Origin: Caballeronia concitans | Lineage (GTDB): Bacteria > Pseudomonadota > Gammaproteobacteria > Burkholderiales > Burkholderiaceae | Assembly (NCBI RefSeq): GCF_001544615.1 | Contig: NZ_FCNV02000002.1 | Coordinates: forward strand, 707,934-771,933 | DNA length: 64,000 nucleotides | Direction: 5' to 3' | Shown: piece after piece, positions 9,928 through 17,698 of the stretch | Position numbering within the stretch: the first letter of the stretch is position 1 | Layout: every line of letters starts with the position of its first letter | Notes under the pieces: generated by a model | Told to the model about the DNA's origin: nothing | Seen by the model: only the letters and a program-made list of their open reading frames with translations | The model's database searches: none | Program-made: the position numbers and the translations under genes

Positions 9928-10911
9928 TCAGGGACGAGTGGACTGTTGTATGCGGATTGGCGAGCGCGACGCCGTCGCTTTCTGATCTTTATCGCCAAGC
10001 GCGCTTGCAGCGTTGCGTTCGCGGACCACGCGTTGCAGGCAGTCGAGAAACACGGTCGCGGCGGGCGTGAGCGGGCTGTCGCGACGCGTCACCACGCCCA
10101 CCGACGATACCGGCAGCGCATCCTCGACAGGCAGCACCGCAAGCCCTTCACCGACCCATTCGTGATCGAGCAGCGAACGCGGCATCGAGGCCAGCGCCTC
10201 GGACTCACGCAGCAGCCCATGCGCGATGACGAAGCTCGGACATTCGATCACGCGCTGCGGCCTCGGCAAGCCGTGCTGCGTGAAGATGTCGAGCAGCGCC
10301 TGCGTCGTGCTTTCGGGCGATGGATTCAGCAGCCATTCGGCATCCGCGAGATCGGCGAGGCGCGTGGCATGACGCAGCGGATGATCCTTGCGCGCGACGA
10401 TCACCGAATGCGATTCGTACAGCGGCACGTAGTCGAATTCGGCCGACAACTGACTGGCCATGATGACCGCGACGACGAGATCGAGCGTGCCGTCGCGCAG
10501 ACGCGGAAGCGCGACGCCCGGAAAGCCTTCGATGAAACTCACCTTCGCCTGCGGCATCTCGCGGCGGAACATCGCGTAGGCCTGCGGCAGCACGGAAAGC
10601 GCGGCGGTCGGCGTGATGGCCGCGCTCACGCTGCCCGACCCTGCGCCCTTCATCTGCACGATGTCGTCTTCGGCGCGCCGCATTTCGCTCACCACGAGCT
10701 TCGCGCGCACGCGCAACTGCTGGCCGAACGCGGTGAGCTGGACGCCGCGCGCGGTCCGCACGATGAGCGGCACGCCCAGATCCTGTTCCAGTTCCTTGAT
10801 GGCTTTCGTCAGCGCCGCCTGCGAGAGAAACAGGCTGCGCGCCGCGGCGCGAATGCTCCCTTGCTCGACCACGGAGAGGAACGCGCGCAACTGGTGGTAC
10901 TTCATCGTCAT
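9928..10911 (-). CDS. LysR-family transcriptional regulator
   Basis: 327 residues, the usual LysR length. The N-terminal winged helix-turn-helix reads MKYHQLRAFLSVVEQGSIRAAARSLFLSQAALTKAIKELEQDLGVPLIVR in outline (about residues 3-60), followed by a periplasmic-binding-protein-like effector domain (residues about 95-300). It is divergent from the M20 amidohydrolase gene with 138 bases between the starts, the classic layout for a LysR protein controlling its neighbour. The inducer is unknown; by context it would be the substrate or product of the amidohydrolase. Confidence 0.92.
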   Translation of the reverse strand: MTMKYHQLRAFLSVVEQGSIRAAARSLFLSQAALTKAIKELEQDLGVPLIVRTARGVQLTAFGQQLRVRAKLVVSEMRRAEDDIVQMKGAGSGSVSAAITPTAALSVLPQAYAMFRREMPQAKVSFIEGFPGVALPRLRDGTLDLVVAVIMASQLSAEFDYVPLYESHSVIVARKDHPLRHATRLADLADAEWLLNPSPESTTQALLDIFTQHGLPRPQRVIECPSFVIAHGLLRESEALASMPRSLLDHEWVGEGLAVLPVEDALPVSSVGVVTRRDSPLTPAATVFLDCLQRVVRERNAASALGDKDQKATASRSPIRIQQSTRP

Positions 10912-11049
10912 GCTGTCACCTGGGAATACCTAGGGTTTTCGCCGACAACCGTGGGTCGTCATAGACGGAATTTACTGTCTTTTGCGATTATTTTCGACTG
11001 CCTATGCTCAATCGATCGATGAACCACGCGACGCGTTCGAGGAGCCAAG
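10912..11049. promoter_or_regulatory. Divergent promoter region between LysR gene and amidohydrolase
   Basis: 138 bases between divergent starts, with an AT-rich core around 10965-11010. An imperfect dyad GACAAC-N5-GTCGTC at 10944-10960 is a candidate LysR half-site pair, but it is weak (5 of 6 bases pair). GGAG precedes the amidohydrolase ATG. Position is the main evidence. Confidence 0.4.
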
Positions 11050-12231
11050 ATGCTTTCAGTTGACCCGATCATCCCCGGCATTGCCGCCATTGCAGCCGAT
11101 TTCGTCGATGTGCGGCGGCGCATTCACGAGCATCCGGAACTTGCGTTCGATGAAACGCAGACGAGCGATCTCGTCGCCGGGCTGCTCGCCGAATGGGGAT
11201 ACCACGTGCATCGCGGTCTCGGCAGGACGGGCGTCGTGGGTGTGCTGAAACAGGGCGACGGCACGAAGCGCATCGGCCTGCGCGCCGACATGGACGCGCT
11301 GCCGATAGAAGAAACCACCGGCCTGCCTTACGCCAGCAAGACCGCGCGCGTGATGCACGCCTGCGGTCACGACGGCCACACCGCCATGCTGCTGTGCGCG
11401 GCGCGTCATCTCGCGTCGAGCGGGCAGTTCTCCGGCACCCTCAACGTGATCTTCCAGCCCGCCGAGGAAGGCGAGGCGGGCGCTCGAGCGATGATCGAAG
11501 ACGGCCTCTTCGAGCGCTTCCCCTGCGATGCCGTGTTCGGCCTGCACAACATGCCGGGCTTGCCCGCGGGCGAGATGTTCTTCACGCCGGGGCCGGCGAT
11601 GGCGTCGTCGGACCGCGTGTCGATCGTCGTGCGCGGCGTCGGCGGTCATGGCGCGATGCCGCACGCCGCGCGCGATCCGATGTCGGCGGTGGCATCGATC
11701 ATTCTGGGGCTGAACAGCATCGTCGCGCGCGAAGTGAATGCGCAGAAACCGGCGGTCGTCACCGTCGGCAGCGTGCAGGCGGGCGAAGCGAACAACGTGA
11801 TTCCCGAGACCGCGCTGATGAAGCTCTCCGTGCGCACGCTCGACGCCGCCGTGCGCATGCAGTTGAAGGAGCGCATTTCGGCGCTCGCGCACGCGCAGGC
11901 GAGCGCGTTCGGCTGCACCGCCGAGATCGACTACGAACTGGGGTATCCCGTGCTCGTGAATCATGCGGAGCCGACCGCGTTCGCCACGCAAGTCGCGACG
12001 AACATGCTCGGCGCGCAACGCGTCGATCCCGCCGCCGCGCCGCTGATGGGCAGCGAGGACTTCGCGTTCATGCTCGAAGCATGTCCCGGAAGCTACGCGT
12101 GGATCGGCAACGGCGTGGGATCGAAGGGCGGCTGCATGGTGCACAACCCCGGCTACGATTTCAACGACGACATTCTCGCGACCGGCGCGAGCTACTGGGT
12201 CCGGCTCGCCGAAGCCTGGCTCGCCGACTGA
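11050..12231 (+). CDS. M20D-family amidohydrolase (hippurate hydrolase / N-acyl-amino-acid deacylase-like)
   Basis: 393 residues, typical for the HipO/IAA-amino-acid hydrolase group. The metal-binding motif HACGHDGH is at residues 103-110 and the catalytic/metal region QPAEEGEAGA near residue 137. VRRRIHEHPELAFDE at about 21-35 is the usual N-terminal signature, and MGSEDFAFMLE near the C terminus supplies the other metal-site residues. It hydrolyses amide bonds of N-acyl or N-carbamoyl amino acids in the cytoplasm; the exact substrate is not predictable. The MFS transporter follows 51 bases downstream, which suggests import and cleavage of the same compound, under the divergent LysR protein. 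Confidence 0.92.
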   Translation: MLSVDPIIPGIAAIAADFVDVRRRIHEHPELAFDETQTSDLVAGLLAEWGYHVHRGLGRTGVVGVLKQGDGTKRIGLRADMDALPIEETTGLPYASKTARVMHACGHDGHTAMLLCAARHLASSGQFSGTLNVIFQPAEEGEAGARAMIEDGLFERFPCDAVFGLHNMPGLPAGEMFFTPGPAMASSDRVSIVVRGVGGHGAMPHAARDPMSAVASIILGLNSIVAREVNAQKPAVVTVGSVQAGEANNVIPETALMKLSVRTLDAAVRMQLKERISALAHAQASAFGCTAEIDYELGYPVLVNHAEPTAFATQVATNMLGAQRVDPAAAPLMGSEDFAFMLEACPGSYAWIGNGVGSKGGCMVHNPGYDFNDDILATGASYWVRLAEAWLAD

Positions 12232-12282
12232 TTCTCATCGACATCGTTATCGACTCACGCCACGCGCACACTGGAGCACGAC

Positions 12283-13617
12283 ATGGATACCCCCGCAATC
12301 GCCGGTAACGCACGCACGAGACAGCCCTTGAGCGGGCGCGCGGCGCGCGTGCGTCTCGTCACGGCGGCCGCCGTCGGCAACGCGCTCGAGTTCTACGACT
12401 TCACCGTCTATGCGTTCTTCGCGCTCATCATCGGCAAGCTGTTCTTTCCGGTGCACGATCCGGTCGGCCAGTTGCTGCTCGCGGTGGCGAGCTTCGGCGT
12501 CGGCTTCTTCACGCGGCCGCTCGGCGGGATCGTCATCGGCATGTACGCGGACCGCGCCGGTCGCAAGAAGGCGATGCTGCTCACGCTCGGGCTGATGGCG
12601 CTCGGGACCGCGCTCATCGCGATTGCGCCGACATATGCGCAGGCGGGCGTCGCGGCGCCCGTGCTGCTCGTGATCGCGCGGCTCCTGCAAGGCTTCTCGG
12701 CGGGCGGGGAAGTGGGCGCATCCACGACGCTGCTGCTCGAACAGGCGCCGTCGAATCGTCGCGGGCTGTATGCGTCGTGGCAGTTCGCGAGCCAGGGTCT
12801 TGCCGCGCTCGCGGGCGCGCTGACCGGCGTGGCGCTGAGCGCGGCCCTCACGCCCGCGCAACTCGAAGGATGGGGCTGGCGCGTGCCGTTTGTCATCGGC
12901 ACGCTGATCGTGCCGGTCGGCTGGTGGCTGCGCCGCACGATGGAAGAAGCGCCTCACGTGCAGTCCGTCGATGCCGCCGTCTCGTCGCAGTCGCACACGC
13001 AAAACAAGACGCCGCTTCGCGCGGTGCTGCGTCATCACGGCCGCGCGTTGCTTTCGGGACTCGGGCTCACCATCGGCGGGACATCGGCGCATTTCATCAT
13101 CGTGTTCTATCTGTCGATCTACGGCGTGAAGACGCTCGGCCTGCCCGGATGGACCTCGATGCTCTCGGGCTGCATCGCGGGCGCGGTGCTGTTCGTGCTG
13201 ACGCCCGTGGGCGGGTATCTCTCCGACCGCTTCGGCCGCAAGCGTCTCGCGCAGGCCACGCGCATCGTGCTCATGCTCGCGATCTATCCCGCCTTCGTGC
13301 TGCTCAACCGCCATCCGACGGCGGGCACGCTGTTCGCGGTCGTGACGGCGCTTTCCGTCGTGCATTCGCTCAATGTCGGGCCGGTCGGCGCGATGCTCGG
13401 CGAACTCTTTCCGCGCAGCGTGCGGGCGACGGGCGCGGCTATCGTGTACAGCATCGGCGTGGCGATCTTCGGGGGCTTCGCGCAGTTCTTCGTGACGACG
13501 CTCATCGTCGTGACCGGCAGCGTGCTCGCGCCCGCTTGGTACGTGATTGCGTGCGGCGTATTGAGCGTGATCGCCGTTCACTGCATGCGCGAGGGATCAC
13601 GCGAGGCGCTCGATTGA
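12283..13617 (+). CDS. MFS transporter, metabolite:H+ symporter (MHS) type
   Basis: 444 residues with about twelve hydrophobic segments. The N-terminal signature GNALEFYDFTVYAFFA and the loop motif ADRAGRKKAM between helices 2 and 3 mark the MHS group of the major facilitator superfamily (relatives of ProP, ShiA and citrate or ketoglutarate permeases). The second loop motif reads LSDRFGRKRLAQ near residue 312. It imports small organic acids or related metabolites with protons across the inner membrane. It follows the M20 hydrolase in what looks like one transcript. Confidence 0.92.
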   Translation: MDTPAIAGNARTRQPLSGRAARVRLVTAAAVGNALEFYDFTVYAFFALIIGKLFFPVHDPVGQLLLAVASFGVGFFTRPLGGIVIGMYADRAGRKKAMLLTLGLMALGTALIAIAPTYAQAGVAAPVLLVIARLLQGFSAGGEVGASTTLLLEQAPSNRRGLYASWQFASQGLAALAGALTGVALSAALTPAQLEGWGWRVPFVIGTLIVPVGWWLRRTMEEAPHVQSVDAAVSSQSHTQNKTPLRAVLRHHGRALLSGLGLTIGGTSAHFIIVFYLSIYGVKTLGLPGWTSMLSGCIAGAVLFVLTPVGGYLSDRFGRKRLAQATRIVLMLAIYPAFVLLNRHPTAGTLFAVVTALSVVHSLNVGPVGAMLGELFPRSVRATGAAIVYSIGVAIFGGFAQFFVTTLIVVTGSVLAPAWYVIACGVLSVIAVHCMREGSREALD

Positions 13618-13722
13618 GCGATGCAGCGGCGGTTTGCATTTGGATCGCGGGCCTACCATACTCGTTGTATCGTCGCCCGGCGATGCAAGGAAGGTCTACC
13701 GCGAACTCGCTGATCCACTGCA

Positions 13723-14127
13723 ATGTCGATCGATTGGAAGCGCCGCGTCCGTCTTTTCGTTCAGCGTTTCTGGCAGCCGGTCAGCGCATGCATGACCTGC
13801 ATGCCGGGAAGCTGGGGCAATCTGCTGAGCGTCGTGCACTGGACCGTCGCGCTGCGCACGGGTCTTGTCACCGGCACGCTCGCCGTGCTGCTGAGCTTCG
13901 TGCCGGCGGTGAAGCGCATCTACGCGCTGCGCTTCGGCAATGCGCTGATGGTCGGCCTGCTCACCGCGCTGGGCGATGTCCTCTCGCACCGCAGCGGCTA
14001 TCGCGTTCCGTGGCTGGAGCACGCGCTGACGGGCGTGATGGCCGGCCTTTTCGCGCTGGCCGCGTCCTATCTGCTCGAAGACCGGGCGCGCCGCGTTCGG
14101 GCGGCGTGGGCGCGGGTGTTCAGATGA
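13723..14127 (+). CDS. Small membrane protein of unknown function
   Basis: 134 residues starting MSIDWKRRVRLF. It has hydrophobic segments at about residues 45-62 (GLVTGTLAVLLSFVPA), 73-87 (ALMVGLLTALGDVLS) and 100-118 (LTGVMAGLFALAASYLL), with basic ends, so it is probably an inner-membrane protein with three helices. I recognise no family. It stands alone between the MFS gene and a convergent minus-strand gene. Confidence 0.7.
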   Translation: MSIDWKRRVRLFVQRFWQPVSACMTCMPGSWGNLLSVVHWTVALRTGLVTGTLAVLLSFVPAVKRIYALRFGNALMVGLLTALGDVLSHRSGYRVPWLEHALTGVMAGLFALAASYLLEDRARRVRAAWARVFR

Positions 14128-14148
14128 CACGCCACGCGCCCGTCCATC

Positions 14149-14925
14149 TCAAGCTGCGCCCGGCCCCGACTCCACAGCGAGCAGATTCAGAATGACGAAG
14201 ATCGCGGACTGATTGTCGGCGATGATCGCAATGCCGAGCGTCGCGCTGATCCATCGGCCGATCTTGGTGGCCGCGAAGTCGTCGCTTTGCGCGGACTTCT
14301 TGACGGTGACGCCGAGCTTGACCGCGCGATAGTGATACGACGGGATGTGATGCCGCGCCGCCACGCCCGACAGTCCGCCCTTGCCGCCCGATGACCAGCC
14401 GAGCGTGCCCGCGAGCACGAGCCGCTCGTACTTGTCGAGGCCGTCGATGAACTCGCGCGCGAGCAGCCGCACGCGCGCTTCGCAAAGCCCGTATTGCATC
14501 AAAACGGATTCGACCGGATCGGCTACGGCGTGCGCGTGTTCATCCACTTGCTGACCGATGCCGTCCACTTCGATCGACACGTCGCGCTGATAGCTCGCGC
14601 TTCGCAGGCAATCGATCAAAAAGCGCCTGAAATACGTGCATACGGCGTAGCGGCTCGACGGCGCGCTCTGATCGCTCGAATGCGTATCGGTGTGTCCCGG
14701 CTCGAGCCTCAGCACCTTCGAGTAGATGAACTGCGCGATCAGCTCTTCCTTGTCTTCCCGAAGCGACTGCAACTCGGGAGGATGGTAGCTGCGCAACGCG
14801 CTGCGCACGAGCGTATAGATCGAAACCATTTCGTCGTGCGACAGATGCGTCCTGCGCCGCCACAGCGTGGCCAGTGTCGATACGGGACCGGCATCGGCGG
14901 CCGCGTCCATCGTCAAGGTATCCAT
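14149..14925 (-). CDS. Unknown protein with sigma-factor-like layout
   Basis: 258 residues, start MDTLTMDAAADAG. I do not recognise the family with certainty. It has a central segment resembling sigma region 2 (CTYFRRFLIDCLRSASYQRD at about 105-125), an acidic linker, then a helical segment (FIDGLDKYERLVLAGTLGW) followed by a possible helix-turn-helix (LSGVAARHHIPSYHYRAVKL) where sigma region 4 would be. The C-terminal 30 residues are unusually hydrophobic (ISATLGIAIIADNQSAIFVIL), which is not normal for a sigma factor. It is divergent from the hybrid histidine kinase with 216 bases between starts. Confidence 0.65.
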   Translation of the reverse strand: MDTLTMDAAADAGPVSTLATLWRRRTHLSHDEMVSIYTLVRSALRSYHPPELQSLREDKEELIAQFIYSKVLRLEPGHTDTHSSDQSAPSSRYAVCTYFRRFLIDCLRSASYQRDVSIEVDGIGQQVDEHAHAVADPVESVLMQYGLCEARVRLLAREFIDGLDKYERLVLAGTLGWSSGGKGGLSGVAARHHIPSYHYRAVKLGVTVKKSAQSDDFAATKIGRWISATLGIAIIADNQSAIFVILNLLAVESGPGAA

Positions 14926-15141
14926 CGCATCCCCCCTTATCGGTGGCTACGCGATGAGTATGGTTTTTTCGGAGGGATCGTCCAATATGGATTAAGTGAT
15001 AGCCGTCGCCTAAACTCTCGGGTAAACCAGTCGAGCACGGGACCTGCACGATCGCTTCACGGCCATGCCGTGTACGCGGTCCGCATCGTCCGCCTGCTTT
15101 CTGAACCGACCCGGCGTGCACCGCGACAAGGGGATGACAGA

Positions 15142-16917
15142 ATGCCAGGCGATCGTGAGCAAAGAGAGATCGACACCGATCTCGCGAACGCGCTATATGC
15201 CGCGGACCCTGCATCGTTCATCGCGCACGGCTGTGCCATTTCCCTTCTCGGCGCGGTCTATCTCACCCGCCCCGGCGACACGCGGCTCACTCTTCTCTGC
15301 ATGCATTTCTATGGCGTGGGCATCGCGCTCATGCTGACGGTGTGGGCGTGGCGGCGTCTTCATCCGTTTGCCTTGAGCGCACGCGAATGGATCAATGTTC
15401 ACGCGCTCGCCAACGTAGCGCTTCACGCGGCTCCCGGTTTTTCTATGTGGTTCGCGATCCGAAACGATATGGACGAAACCGCCGCTATCCATACCGTGCT
15501 GCTCGTCGCGCTGGCCGCGCTCGCATACGCGTCGAACGGGCTGTGTGCGTTGAATCTGTCCGCCGCCGTGTTGACGCTGATCGCGCCCGCCATCGTCTTG
15601 AATCTGATTCTGCCGGGGCCCGCGCGCGTTGAAATGAGCGCGCTGCTCGCCGCGTGCGGCGTCGCGGTATGCGTGTTCGCGGCGCAGCATCGGCGGCGAT
15701 ATAGGCGCATCGTCGCGGCGCTCGTGAACCAGCAACGGCTCGCCGAGACCATCACGCGGCAGAAGTGCCTGATCGAAGATGCGAGCCGCGCCAAGACCCG
15801 CTTCTTCGCCGCCGCGAGCCACGATCTCAGGCAGCCGCTGCACGCCATCGGCCTGCTTGCGCAAGCGCTGTGCGAACGCGGCGCGAAAGCCGAAGAACGC
15901 GATGAAACGGCGCAGCACATCATGGCGAACGTCGAGGCGCTGAACCATCTCTTCAATCAGGTGCTCGATCTCGCGCGCATCGAAAGCGGCGTCACGCAGG
16001 TCATCACGCAGCACTTCCGGCTCTCGGAACTGCTCGCGCGCATCGACAAGCAGTTCCGTCCCGCCGCCGCCGCGAAAGGGCTTGCGTTCAGGATCGCGCC
16101 GACCGATTGCATCGCGAATACGGACCCCGTGCTGCTCGAACGCATTCTCATCAACCTCGTGTCCAACGCGGTGCGCTACACCGAGCGCGGCGCGATCTGG
16201 ATCGGCGTGCGGCACGGCGTGGATCGCGAGCGCTGCCATATCGAAGTGCGCGATTCGGGTATCGGCATCGCGCCGCACGAACACGAACTCGTTTTCGAGG
16301 AGTTCTATCAGGTGCCGCTGCCGCAATTCCCGGTGCGGCAAGGACACGGCCTCGGCCTGCCGACGGTGCGACGCCTCATCCGCATGCTCGGCGACGAACT
16401 CACGCTGCGCTCGGACCTCGGGCGCGGCACGACCGTGCGCGTGCCGGTCAAGGTCGGCGAGGCGGGGCTGATTACCGCGAGTCTTTCCGCGCCGCCTTCG
16501 GTGGGCGCGCCGCTCGAAGGCCGCCAGATTCTGTGTGTCGATGACGACCCCGCCAATCTCGATGCTCTCGGCACGCTGCTCACGCGCTGGGGTTGCGTCG
16601 TGCGCGGCTGCCGCGACGAACTCGCGGCGGTGCGTGCGATCGCCGAGGGCTTCGTGCCGGACGCGTTTCTTTGCGACTACCGGATCGGCCGTCAGCAAAC
16701 CGGTGTGGAGGCGATTAGCGCTGTGCGCGAGGCGCTGCGGCGGCGCGGACACAACGAACTGGCGTGCGTGATGATTACCGGCGACATGGCATCGCCCGAA
16801 CTGTCCGCGCTCGCCGCCGATGGCGTGCCGGTCCTGCGCAAGCCGGTGACGCCGGCACGTCTGCGCCGCACGCTCGACATGCTCTTGCAGGAGAGCGGGC
16901 AGAACGAGGCCGCGTGA
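15142..16917 (+). CDS. Hybrid sensor histidine kinase with membrane-embedded sensor and receiver domain
   Basis: 591 residues. About six hydrophobic segments (residues 30-180) form a membrane sensor without a large periplasmic loop. A coiled linker is followed by HisKA with the phospho-accepting His227 in SHDLRQPLHAIG, and by HATPase_c with NLVSNAVRYTERG (N box), DSGIGI (G1) and GHGLGLPTV (G2). A C-terminal receiver domain has DDD at 467-469 and phospho-acceptor Asp512 in FLCDYRIG. The start has an AAGGGG ribosome site; longer in-frame reading upstream lacks kinase-like composition. It converges on a LuxR-type response regulator (14-base gap), a likely partner. The signal is unknown. Confidence 0.92.
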   Translation: MPGDREQREIDTDLANALYAADPASFIAHGCAISLLGAVYLTRPGDTRLTLLCMHFYGVGIALMLTVWAWRRLHPFALSAREWINVHALANVALHAAPGFSMWFAIRNDMDETAAIHTVLLVALAALAYASNGLCALNLSAAVLTLIAPAIVLNLILPGPARVEMSALLAACGVAVCVFAAQHRRRYRRIVAALVNQQRLAETITRQKCLIEDASRAKTRFFAAASHDLRQPLHAIGLLAQALCERGAKAEERDETAQHIMANVEALNHLFNQVLDLARIESGVTQVITQHFRLSELLARIDKQFRPAAAAKGLAFRIAPTDCIANTDPVLLERILINLVSNAVRYTERGAIWIGVRHGVDRERCHIEVRDSGIGIAPHEHELVFEEFYQVPLPQFPVRQGHGLGLPTVRRLIRMLGDELTLRSDLGRGTTVRVPVKVGEAGLITASLSAPPSVGAPLEGRQILCVDDDPANLDALGTLLTRWGCVVRGCRDELAAVRAIAEGFVPDAFLCDYRIGRQQTGVEAISAVREALRRRGHNELACVMITGDMASPELSALAADGVPVLRKPVTPARLRRTLDMLLQESGQNEAA

Positions 16918-16931
16918 ATCGAACGAAGCAC

Positions 16932-17636
16932 CTAGAGTTCGCGCCCCGCCTGCAGCCAGCCGTTGATGACCGCGATCGCCGACGAGCGGTTATGCACGCC
17001 GAGCGCCCGGAAAATGACCGACAGATGGACCTTGACGGTTCCTTCGGCGACTTGCAGTTCGCGCGCGATCATTTTGTTGGTGCAGCCGCGATGCACGAGC
17101 CGCATGATTTCGCGCTGCCGTGGCGAGAGGTTTTCCATCAGATGCAGATGATGCGGCGCGAGCGCGGCGGCGGGGCCGTTCGTCGTGATGGTCGGGGAAG
17201 GACACGCGGGTCGCGCCGGTGCAGACCGCGCCGCGCCGATGAGACTGAGCGCCTCGATCGGCACATACGCGCCGCCCGAGAGCACGAGTTCGATGGCCTT
17301 GAGCATGACGTTGGCCGGCTCGCGCTTGGGCACGAAGCCGAGCGCGCCGGCGGCGAGCACGGCGCGCATTTCATCGACGGATTCTTCCGCCGAGAGCACG
17401 ACGAGCGGCAGCGCGGGATTCGCCTTCAGCAGCGTCGCCAGCGACGACGCGCCCGCCATGCCCGTCATGTGCAGGTCCACGATGGCGAGATCGTGGTTCG
17501 CTTCGGGCCGCGCGGCGGCGGCGAGCGTGTCCCAGCTATCGGCTTCGTCGAATTGCGCTTCGGGATCGATTCCGCGCAACAGCGACTTGACGGCCTGACG
17601 GATCAGTTCGTGGTCGTCGGCGACGAGGAACCTCAT
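16932..17636 (-). CDS. LuxR/NarL-family response regulator
   Basis: 234 residues. The receiver domain has the acidic pair in VADDHE (residues 5-10), phospho-acceptor Asp54 in LAIVDLHMTGM and the Lys in GFVPK. The C-terminal LuxR-type helix-turn-helix (about 165-228) reads LSPRQREIMRLVHRGCTNKMIA then VAEGTVKVHLSVIFRALGV. It is a DNA-binding response regulator, probably phosphorylated by the convergent hybrid kinase, although the two are on opposite strands and not co-transcribed. Its target genes are unknown. Confidence 0.92.
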   Translation of the reverse strand: MRFLVADDHELIRQAVKSLLRGIDPEAQFDEADSWDTLAAAARPEANHDLAIVDLHMTGMAGASSLATLLKANPALPLVVLSAEESVDEMRAVLAAGALGFVPKREPANVMLKAIELVLSGGAYVPIEALSLIGAARSAPARPACPSPTITTNGPAAALAPHHLHLMENLSPRQREIMRLVHRGCTNKMIARELQVAEGTVKVHLSVIFRALGVHNRSSAIAVINGWLQAGREL

Positions 17637-17698
17637 GCTGTCTCCCGGCTGAGTGTCGCGATGCGCGGCGCTTTTCTCGTGCGCGCATCACGCATCAT

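Noticed and set aside
8026-11022. 998-codon plus-strand open frame
   Set aside because: Antisense to the TpsA-like and LysR genes; composition is Arg/Ala/His-rich with no motifs.
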